Shown: piece after piece, positions 1 through 3,698 of the stretch
How positions within the stretch are numbered: the first letter of the stretch is position 1
How the letters are laid out: each line of letters begins with the position of its first letter
Program-made: the position numbers and the translations under genes
Notes under the pieces: model-generated
The model's input: only the letters and a program-made list of their open reading frames with translations
What the model was told of the DNA's origin: nothing
Databases searched by the model: none
NCBI GenBank assembly: GCA_018674605.1
Contig: JABGZU010000112.1
Span: 1 to 5,557, forward strand
DNA from: Candidatus Nitrosopumilus sp.
GTDB taxonomy: Archaea > Thermoproteota > Nitrososphaeria > Nitrososphaerales > Nitrosopumilaceae
DNA length: 5,557 nt
Direction of reading: 5' to 3'

Positions 1-47
1 TGCACTAAATTAGTGAACTAAAAATACTACATAAATTAGGGAAATAC

Positions 48-221
48 ATGGTAGGACCACAAGATGGAGGTTTTGGATTTGATCAATCTAAAAAATATAC
101 AAAAGTTGAAGATATGGAAGAAGTATGCGTTCAATGTCAAGCAGGTCAACATAAAAAATGTCTAAAAAAATCAAAAGAACAAACCACATGTGAATGTGAA
201 CATTGTATGATTTACGGTTAG
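48..221 (+). CDS. small Cys-rich putative zinc-binding protein (57 aa)
   Basis: An ATG at 48 opens a 57-codon frame ending in TAG at 219-221, with an in-frame stop at 6-8, so no longer version exists. The first 20 residues are Gly-rich and polar. The rest carries six cysteines and two histidines: C27-x2-C30, then H35 and C38, then C48-x-C50-x-H52-C53. This pairing suggests one or two bound zinc ions (zinc-ribbon, B-box or RING-like knuckles), but I cannot assign a named family. It has no signal peptide or membrane helix, so it should be cytosolic. It could bind nucleic acid or protein. The gene stands alone and converges on the carbonic-anhydrase-like gene 15 nt away. No good Shine-Dalgarno site is visible; an A/T-rich stretch at about 18-27 could be a TATA element for a leaderless message. 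The dense regular cysteines make chance coding unlikely. Confidence 0.72.
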   Translation: MVGPQDGGFGFDQSKKYTKVEDMEEVCVQCQAGQHKKCLKKSKEQTTCECEHCMIYG

Positions 222-225
222 ATAG

Positions 226-231
226 AAAAAA
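226..231 (-). terminator. oligo-T terminator of the carbonic-anhydrase-like gene
   Basis: On the minus strand a run of six T lies 5 nt past the stop codon at 237-239, in the 15-nt gap before the 3' end of the convergent cysteine-rich gene. Archaeal RNA polymerase terminates at such runs without needing a hairpin; none is visible here. Confidence 0.5.
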
Positions 232-236
232 GAAAA

Positions 237-605
237 TTATAACAAATTAGGAACAAAATTCTCATCAATCCAAACACCAATTACATCAACGTTCAGATTC
301 CAAGAATTTACAACTTCAACACTTTTTTTAATTTGAGCAAAATGTTCCTCATCAGAAACAGGATTTCCAGCACAACCAAAATGACCAGAAATTACAATGT
401 GTGATGACTTGTGGTTAGATACGGATATCATTACACTTTTTTTAATTGATTGAACATCATTATCAGAAATTACCTTATCAATTCCAGGCGCAGTAATAGT
501 ATCAACATAGTCTACAAGATATTTTTCCTTAATCCAGTTAATCATAGGAAGTTGAACTCTACCATCTATACAAGATAATGAAGTTGCAAATGATTTTTCA
601 CTCAT
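237..605 (-). CDS. short beta-carbonic-anhydrase-like protein
   Basis: This 122-residue protein has the beta-class carbonic anhydrase active-site signature: C12-x-D14-G-R16 near the N-terminus and H75-x2-C78 in the middle. In beta enzymes the two Cys and the His bind zinc and the Asp/Arg dyad gates the active site, where CO2 is reversibly hydrated to bicarbonate. All of these residues are present, although the usual Ser of CxDSR is Gly. The protein is much shorter than canonical beta enzymes (about 200 residues) and matches my memory of the short 'putative carbonic anhydrase' group that shares a GNPVSDEEH stretch after the HxxC motif. No signal peptide is seen, so it should be cytosolic. In an autotrophic ammonia oxidiser it could supply bicarbonate to the 3-hydroxypropionate/4-hydroxybutyrate cycle, but that role is inferred. 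A TATA-like box (636-645) and an inverted repeat (622-638) lie just upstream. Confidence 0.85.
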   Translation of the reverse strand: MSEKSFATSLSCIDGRVQLPMINWIKEKYLVDYVDTITAPGIDKVISDNDVQSIKKSVMISVSNHKSSHIVISGHFGCAGNPVSDEEHFAQIKKSVEVVNSWNLNVDVIGVWIDENFVPNLL

Positions 606-621
606 AATATATTCAATTATG

Positions 622-638
622 TTTACAATTACTGTAAA
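622..638. promoter_or_regulatory. inverted repeat TTTACA-N5-TGTAAA, possible operator
   Basis: Perfect 6-bp arms flank a 5-bp spacer. It sits 17-33 nt upstream of the carbonic-anhydrase-like start (605) and overlaps the edge of a TATA-like TTTAATATTT box read on the minus strand (636-645). That is a standard place for an archaeal repressor to block TBP or polymerase. In AT-rich DNA, 6-bp arms can arise by chance, so the operator reading is tentative. Confidence 0.3.
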
Positions 639-692
639 TATTAAATTTTAGAAAATTAAGTACAATTCAATAGCATGTTTTAAAAAAATAAA

Positions 693-700
693 TTAAATAT
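693..700 (+). promoter_or_regulatory. TATA box for the HSPESCP-motif gene, leaderless
   Basis: TTAAATAT is centred about 24 nt upstream of the ATG at 721, which puts the transcription start at or within a few bases of the start codon. No Shine-Dalgarno-like purine run lies between, so the message is probably leaderless. Confidence 0.5.
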
Positions 701-720
701 TAGTAAAAAATTAGATAATT

Positions 721-1032
721 ATGTTATTTGGAGTTTTTGCAACACATAGTCCAGAATCATGTCCAATGAACAATGAATCAAGTAAAGAAACATTTCTTGA
801 ACTTAAAAATAAACTGGATGTAGAAATGAAAAAATACAACATAAACAAAATTGTTGAATTTTACATGTCAGTGTTAGAACATCAATGGATCATAATTATT
901 GATGCAATACATGCACACGATATAGAAAAACTATGCATAGACGTAGGAATTGCATCAACAAGTATAGTCAAAATAGTTCCATTGAGTCAATTCGATGAAG
1001 TAGTAAAGAAAATTAAATTTAAAAAAAGATAG
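721..1032 (+). CDS. small conserved protein with HSPESCPM motif
   Basis: The 103-residue product starts with a beta-strand-like stretch followed by H9-S-P-E-S-C14-P-M. It has an amphipathic helix (about 22-38), two hydrophobic strands (46-52, 56-61), an H64-A-H66 pair and a final strand plus basic helix (81-103). This alternating layout resembles small ferredoxin-like alpha/beta-barrel proteins in which an H-(S/T)-P-E-x-C-P segment follows the first strand. I recognise the motif from uncharacterised proteins in archaea and bacteria but cannot give a reliable family name or function. H9, C14, H64 and H66 could form a metal or catalytic site; that is inference. It is cytosolic with no membrane segment. 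The TATA box at 693-700 fixes the start at 721. It converges on the glycosylase gene with a 10-nt gap. Confidence 0.85.
   Translation: MLFGVFATHSPESCPMNNESSKETFLELKNKLDVEMKKYNINKIVEFYMSVLEHQWIIIIDAIHAHDIEKLCIDVGIASTSIVKIVPLSQFDEVVKKIKFKKR
1021..1027 (-). terminator. oligo-T terminator of the glycosylase gene
   Basis: Seven T in a row on the minus strand lie 16 nt past the glycosylase stop. The run falls inside the last codons of the convergent 721-1032 gene, where on the plus strand it encodes lysines. Confidence 0.5.
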
Positions 1033-1039
1033 ACTAGAA

Positions 1040-1044
1040 TTTTT
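1040..1044 (+). terminator. oligo-T terminator of the 721-1032 gene
   Basis: Five T lie 8 nt past the TAG at 1030-1032 and overlap the stop codon of the convergent glycosylase gene (1043-1045). The run is short and has no hairpin, so the call is modest. Confidence 0.4.
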
Positions 1045-1597
1045 AATATTTAAAACAGTCAACAGTATGGTCATTTACCATACCCACTGCTTGCATCAAC
1101 GCATAACAAATGGTGGGCCCAACAAAACTAAATCCATGTTTTTTAAGATCTTGACTTAATTTTTCAGAAATTTTAGTATGTGCAGGTAAATCAGAATATT
1201 TTTTAAATTTATTTTTAATTGGTTTGTAATTAACAAATCCCCACAGATAATTATCAAAAGAACCAAATTCTTTTTGAATTTCAATAAATTTTTTTGCATT
1301 ATTTATTACAGAATTAATCTTGAGTCGATTTCTAATAATTGCCTTATTTTGCATTAATTCTTTAACATGATTTTGAGTATATTTTGAAACTTTATCAACA
1401 TCAAAATTAGAAAATGCAATCCCATATCCATCTCTACGATTAAGAATAGTACTCCAAGACAATCCAGCTTGAGCACCCTCTAAAATTAAAAATTCAAATA
1501 ATTTCTTATCATTATGTTGAGGGACACCCCATTCTTTATCATGATAAGTAATGTTAAGATCATCTTTTACCCACTCACATCGTTTTTTCACAATCAT
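1043..1597 (-). CDS. tag: DNA-3-methyladenine glycosylase I
   Basis: This 184-residue protein is close in length to E. coli TAG (187). It excises 3-methyladenine from alkylated DNA as the first step of base excision repair. The family hallmarks are present: the N-terminal R-C-E-W with C7, the Y18-H19 pair, D20-K-E-W-G-V-P, E40-G-A-Q-A-G-L-S-W48 containing the catalytic-pocket Glu and Trp, and a C-terminal D-H177-T-V-D-C181. C7, H19, H177 and C181 match the four zinc-snap ligands of E. coli TAG, with identical H-x3-C spacing. I see no truncation or missing key residue. The ATG at 1597 is used; AGGA lies only a few bases upstream, too close for a normal Shine-Dalgarno site. The gene is monocistronic and convergent with the 721-1032 gene. 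A patchy archaeal distribution would suggest old transfer from bacteria, but composition here matches the surroundings. Confidence 0.96.
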   Translation of the reverse strand: MIVKKRCEWVKDDLNITYHDKEWGVPQHNDKKLFEFLILEGAQAGLSWSTILNRRDGYGIAFSNFDVDKVSKYTQNHVKELMQNKAIIRNRLKINSVINNAKKFIEIQKEFGSFDNYLWGFVNYKPIKNKFKKYSDLPAHTKISEKLSQDLKKHGFSFVGPTICYALMQAVGMVNDHTVDCFKY

Positions 1598-1653
1598 ATC
1601 CTAATTGTATAAAAAACAATTTTCTTAAATGTAACTTTAACATACAGTATTAC

Positions 1654-1743
1654 ATGGTTAGCACGAAGATCATAGGGCTAGTTGTAGGAGTATTAGATGT
1701 AGGGTATTTCATAACTAGTAAAACGACATTTGCGGACATCTAG
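1654..1743 (+). CDS. possible 29-aa hydrophobic micro-protein or signal-peptide remnant
   Basis: An ATG at 1654 opens 29 codons ending in TAG. The product is basic at the N-terminus (K5), then hydrophobic from about residue 6 to 20, then polar with T-T-F-A-D. It looks like the signal or anchor segment that starts many thaumarchaeal exported proteins. A TTAAATG-like element near 1624-1630 is about 26 nt upstream, at leaderless-promoter distance. G+C is higher than in the flanks. It may be a genuine membrane micro-protein, a broken secreted-protein gene, or chance. A 32-codon frame on the opposite strand (1693-1791) overlaps it, and both cannot readily be real. Confidence 0.25.
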   Translation: MVSTKIIGLVVGVLDVGYFITSKTTFADI

Positions 1744-1843
1744 ATCATTGTGCTCAACCATTTTTTTAACAAGTGATATATTTTGAATCATGTCAAAGAA
1801 AAAGAAATAAAAATTATTTTCAAGTTTTGAGTATTAATTAAGG

Positions 1844-1851
1844 TAAAATAT
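1844..1851 (+). promoter_or_regulatory. TATA-like box for the membrane-protein gene
   Basis: TAAAATAT is centred about 28 nt upstream of the ATG at 1876, which predicts a start of transcription within a few bases of the start codon. It overlaps the first of two AAATATCAG direct repeats. Confidence 0.4.
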
Positions 1852-1868
1852 CAGCCAACAAATATCAG
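1846..1868 (+). repeat. AAATATCAG direct repeat pair in a promoter
   Basis: The 9-mer occurs at 1846-1854 and 1860-1868, with starts 14 bp apart, between the TATA-like box and the membrane-protein start codon. Tandem 9-mers at this position could be a regulator site, or may be chance in AT-rich DNA. Confidence 0.35.
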
Positions 1869-1875
1869 AAAAATC

Positions 1876-2301
1876 ATGAAATTAAATAAGCAATTATTAC
1901 AAATCAATAGAAATTTTATAATTTGTTTTATAGCATCTGCATCATTATCAGCAGTAGCTGCTCAACTATTAACAGAGTATGACAATTATCTAACTACAAC
2001 AATAACAATAGTTGTTGGATATGTAATCTATTTTGGATTATTTTCAAGTTTGTTTTATCTAGATAATAAAAAAAGATACAAAACAATGTCATCAAAATTA
2101 ATAAAAAAAGAATTACTAACTTTGATTTCATCATTTGGTATTGGTGAGGTGATATATCTGGGAATAAGATGGCCAAGTTTGTATTACTTTTTAGAGATAG
2201 GTATCGAGCCATATCTTGCATCAATAATTTCAGAAGTTATTGCAACTACATGTTATATGATATCAGTAACAGTGTTTCTTAGAAAAACAAAAACATTCTA
2301 G
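1876..2301 (+). CDS. four-helix integral membrane protein of unknown function
   Basis: The 141-residue product has four hydrophobic segments at about 13-33, 41-62, 79-97 and 113-135. Basic stretches lie at the N-terminus (K2, K5, R12), in the middle loop (residues 65-78, rich in K/R) and at the C-terminus (R136-K139). By the positive-inside rule both ends and the central loop face the cytosol. Size and topology resemble small four-helix families such as GtrA-like proteins, but I see no diagnostic motif and leave the family open. R98-W-P between helices 3 and 4 is the only striking polar feature near the membrane. The gene starts at ATG 1876 with a TATA-like box at leaderless distance, and its TAG abuts the stop codon of the convergent CBS gene with no gap. 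I cannot assign a function. Confidence 0.85.
   Translation: MKLNKQLLQINRNFIICFIASASLSAVAAQLLTEYDNYLTTTITIVVGYVIYFGLFSSLFYLDNKKRYKTMSSKLIKKELLTLISSFGIGEVIYLGIRWPSLYYFLEIGIEPYLASIISEVIATTCYMISVTVFLRKTKTF
2283..2293 (-). terminator. double oligo-T terminator of the CBS gene
   Basis: On the minus strand two T5 runs separated by one G lie 8-20 nt beyond the CBS stop. They fall inside the last codons of the convergent membrane-protein gene. This is a typical archaeal hairpin-free terminator. Confidence 0.45.
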
Positions 2302-2697
2302 TTATTTAGTAAGTTGAGTGACTAAATCAGTTGATGTTATCAGCCCAACGACATCACCATTATCAGTAACTGCAAGTTTTCTAATTTTTTTACTAGTCAT
2401 TCTTTTGGCTGCAGCAGAAATTGATTCATCATGATTTATTGTGATTAGTGGAGAAGACATTACTTTTTCTACTGGCGTATCAAATGAAAGTCTATCAGAT
2501 GCAATTTTTGTTGCAAAATCTCTATCAGTAATAATACCTGCAAGATTACTATTTTTCTTTACAAGAATTGCACCAATACCACTTTGTTCCATCATTTTTG
2601 CTATCTGAAAGACAGTAGTCTCAGTGTTTACAGAAATTATTGCTTTAGACATGATATCTTTAACTAGAATTAAGGCATCAAAATTTTCACGACTCAT
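2302..2697 (-). CDS. stand-alone two-CBS-domain protein
   Basis: The 131-residue protein consists almost entirely of a CBS-domain pair (Bateman module). CBS1 spans about residues 12-65 and starts with V12-K-D-I-M-S. CBS2 spans about 76-130 and starts with V76-E-K-V-M-S. Each ends in the expected ligand-contact motif: G54-I-I-T-D-R-D60 and G118-L-I-T-S-T-D124, where the Thr/Ser and Asp usually hold the ribose of an adenine nucleotide. Such stand-alone modules sense AMP, ATP, SAM or a similar ligand and regulate a partner protein. No partner is encoded next to it, so the target is unknown. It is cytosolic, with no membrane helix or DNA-binding domain. The ATG at 2697 is supported by a TATA box 26 nt upstream. 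Its stop directly abuts that of the membrane-protein gene. Confidence 0.95.
   Translation of the reverse strand: MSRENFDALILVKDIMSKAIISVNTETTVFQIAKMMEQSGIGAILVKKNSNLAGIITDRDFATKIASDRLSFDTPVEKVMSSPLITINHDESISAAAKRMTSKKIRKLAVTDNGDVVGLITSTDLVTQLTK
2385..2391 (+). terminator. oligo-T run that could end the membrane-protein transcript
   Basis: Seven T in a row on the plus strand lie 83 nt beyond the membrane-protein stop, within the CBS coding region on the other strand. It is the first strong T run downstream on that strand. Confidence 0.3.
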
Positions 2698-2719
2698 TAT
2701 TACTTTCTAAATATAATAT

Positions 2720-2727
2720 TATTTAAG
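2720..2727 (-). promoter_or_regulatory. TATA box for the CBS gene, leaderless
   Basis: Read on the minus strand the element is CTTAAATA, centred about 26 nt upstream of the ATG at 2697. There is no Shine-Dalgarno site between, so a leaderless message is likely. Confidence 0.5.
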
Positions 2728-2761
2728 AATAAAATAGATTTAATTGAATTATAAAATAAAG

Positions 2762-2836
2762 CGGGCACGATCGGATTTGAACCGACGACCTAGCACTCCG
2801 CAAGCGCTTGCTCTATCCAAGCTGAGCCACGTGTCC
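2762..2836 (-). tRNA. tRNA-Arg(GCG)
   Basis: The minus strand folds as a full 75-nt cloverleaf. Acceptor GGACACG pairs with CGTGCCC; the D stem is GCTC/GAGC; the anticodon stem is AGCGC/GTGCT with one G-U; the loop TTGCGGA puts GCG at 34-36; the variable loop has five bases; the T arm is GTCGG-TTCAAAT-CCGAT. Anticodon GCG reads arginine codons CGC and CGU. The discriminator is G and CCA is not encoded, so it must be added after transcription. No intron is present. One oddity is that position 3 is A (2834) and position 70 is C (2765), an unpaired A:C in an otherwise perfect acceptor stem. A TATA-like box lies about 28 nt upstream, and a T-rich stretch follows the 3' end. Confidence 0.95.
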
Positions 2837-2859
2837 AAAAATTAATGAAAAGTAATGCC

Positions 2860-2867
2860 TATTTTAT
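2860..2867 (-). promoter_or_regulatory. TATA box for tRNA-Arg
   Basis: On the minus strand ATAAAATA is centred about 28 nt upstream of the first tRNA base (2836). This implies transcription starting only a few bases before the mature 5' end, the usual archaeal tRNA arrangement. Confidence 0.5.
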
Positions 2868-2898
2868 CTTCCGAATTAGATATCAAAAAGATGAGATT

Positions 2899-2904
2899 AA
2901 AAAA
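2899..2904 (-). terminator. oligo-T terminator of the zinc-finger gene
   Basis: On the minus strand a T6 run begins 21 nt past the stop at 2926-2928, and a T5 run follows at 2885-2889. No strong hairpin is seen. Both lie before the tRNA promoter. Confidence 0.5.
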
Positions 2905-2925
2905 TTCAAATATGAACATGCGTTT

Positions 2926-3522
2926 TCAAGTAGAATCAGAGAGATGATCCTGGTCATATTCATCCCAACGTTGTTGAATTAATTCCATATTACGTTGAGC
3001 ACCCTTATCAAGTAATTGAGTATCTTGATAAAAATTCTGAATTACACCATATCTATCAGCATACATGTATGCAGCTTCTCGTAAAAACTCATGTAAAGAC
3101 CAATTAGGATGAAGAATTCTTTTGTCCTTTAGCATGTAGTAGGTGTACATTAATGGAATATCTTTGATGATTTTTGCAGCAGATTTTGCATCATCAGTTG
3201 CATTCATCCGCATTACAAGATCACGGACAGAATCATCATCCTCAAGATTAGATTCAGATGTAGAATCAACAATTTTTGATGTAGGATTATTTTTTTTGGG
3301 CTTTGACTTTGATGGAGTGCCATCAAGATTCATCTTATGAATTCTAGTTGAATGTACTATTGCACCACTTTCATTTTTAATGTCTTTATCACATTCAACA
3401 CATCGAAATTCCCTACTGTTTTTAGTAAATTCAATGAAAGGATTGTTTTTATCAAATTTGATAAATTTTTCAGGATTTTTAGCCAAGTAACAATAACACC
3501 ATAGATTAATGGAGGAGAACAT
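2926..3522 (-). CDS. C2H2 zinc-finger protein with helical C-terminal domain
   Basis: The product is 198 residues if read from ATG 3522. A C2H2-type finger is clear: C41-x2-C44-x12-H57-x4-H62, with aromatic F39 before the first Cys. A Lys/Ser/Asp-rich, probably disordered linker (63-97) follows, then a helical, aromatic-rich domain (about 98-190) with an M-Y-T-Y-Y-M segment and a W141-to-Y158 helix. I do not recognise the C-terminal domain. Single C2H2 fingers in archaea often bind DNA or mediate protein contacts, so a regulatory role is plausible but inferred. The start is uncertain. A TATA-like palindrome (3524-3533) lies almost on the ATG, which would put the transcription start inside the first codons. 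A TTG at 3486-3484 would give a cleaner N-terminus (M-A-K-N-P-E-K-F) and 186 residues. A cluster of ATCGAT sites lies immediately upstream. Confidence 0.85.
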   Translation of the reverse strand: MFSSINLWCYCYLAKNPEKFIKFDKNNPFIEFTKNSREFRCVECDKDIKNESGAIVHSTRIHKMNLDGTPSKSKPKKNNPTSKIVDSTSESNLEDDDSVRDLVMRMNATDDAKSAAKIIKDIPLMYTYYMLKDKRILHPNWSLHEFLREAAYMYADRYGVIQNFYQDTQLLDKGAQRNMELIQQRWDEYDQDHLSDST

Positions 3523-3523
3523 C

Positions 3524-3533
3524 TATTTAAATA
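3524..3533 (-). promoter_or_regulatory. palindromic TATA-like box near the zinc-finger gene start
   Basis: TATTTAAATA is a perfect 10-bp palindrome centred about 6 nt upstream of the ATG at 3522. If it is the TATA box, transcription starts near 3502, downstream of that ATG, which favours the TTG start at 3486. Confidence 0.4.
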
Positions 3534-3590
3534 TCGATATTATATCGATCTGTATTAGGTACAGATATCGATTTATCAATATTAATCGAT
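3531..3590. repeat. cluster of four ATCGAT sites, possible operator array
   Basis: The palindrome ATCGAT occurs at 3533-3538, 3544-3549, 3567-3572 and 3585-3590. The first three are preceded by AT, giving ATATCGAT. Start-to-start spacings are 11, 23 and 18 bp, so the first three are about one and two helical turns apart. The second and third flank an inverted repeat (3548-3566) almost symmetrically. The cluster lies 11-68 bp upstream of the zinc-finger ATG and is the densest symmetric element in the window. Binding of a dimeric regulator, possibly the adjacent zinc-finger protein, is an inference. Confidence 0.5.
3548..3566. repeat. inverted repeat ATCTGTA-N5-TACAGAT
   Basis: Perfect 7-bp arms flank the spacer TTAGG. 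ATCGAT sites overlap or adjoin both outer ends, so the symmetry extends to about 29 bp (3544-3572) with one 2-bp offset. It is more likely a DNA-binding site than a terminator, since no T run follows on either strand. Confidence 0.45.
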
Positions 3591-3610
3591 TATAAATTAG
3601 ATAAAGAGGG

Positions 3611-3628
3611 GTTAAAAACCACTTTAAC
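3611..3628. repeat. inverted repeat GTTAAA-N6-TTTAAC
   Basis: Perfect 6-bp arms lie in the same 176-nt gap, 70-87 nt past the methyltransferase stop. A nested GGTT-AAA-AACC (3610-3620) overlaps it. It may be an RNA hairpin in the 3' region of the methyltransferase message or another protein site. The arms are short and AT-rich. Confidence 0.3.
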
Positions 3629-3698
3629 TGTAATTAAAAAACAAAGAGAACACGGAAAATATTCATTGTAAAATCACAAATTATTTTAAAAATATCAT

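Larger units (their letters stand above)
1598..1875. other. gene-poor 278-nt intergenic stretch between divergent genes
   Basis: This stretch separates the divergent glycosylase and membrane-protein genes. It should hold the promoters of both, including a TATA-like TAAAATAT at 1844-1851. It also holds two overlapping antisense micro-ORFs (1654-1743 plus, 1693-1791 minus) and a six-codon ATG-TCA-lysine frame at 1790-1810. The part at 1654-1743 is about 39% G+C, visibly richer than its flanks. No tRNA, rRNA or known ncRNA fold is recognised. Confidence 0.6.

Noticed and set aside
1790..1810. Six-codon frame encoding M-S followed by lysines
   Set aside because: It is too short to support as a gene and could easily arise in A-rich DNA. 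No promoter element is clearly tied to it.
1994..2224. 76-codon frame on the minus strand within the membrane-protein gene
   Set aside because: It is antisense to a frame with clear four-helix topology, a good promoter and an intact start. Its composition is a by-product of hydrophobic codons read in reverse.
2750..2836. Possible integration (att) site at the 3' end of the tRNA-Arg gene
   Set aside because: No duplicated tRNA 3' fragment, integrase gene or compositional break is visible in the window.
3143..3340. 65-codon frame on the plus strand within the zinc-finger gene
   Set aside because: It is antisense to the Ser/Asp/Lys-rich linker and helical domain; it has no promoter or motif of its own.
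3610..3620. GGTT-AAA-AACC mini-hairpin as an intrinsic terminator for the methyltransferase transcript
   Set aside because: The stem is only 4 bp, and no T run follows on the minus strand. The T-rich stretch at about 3634-3642 precedes it instead.
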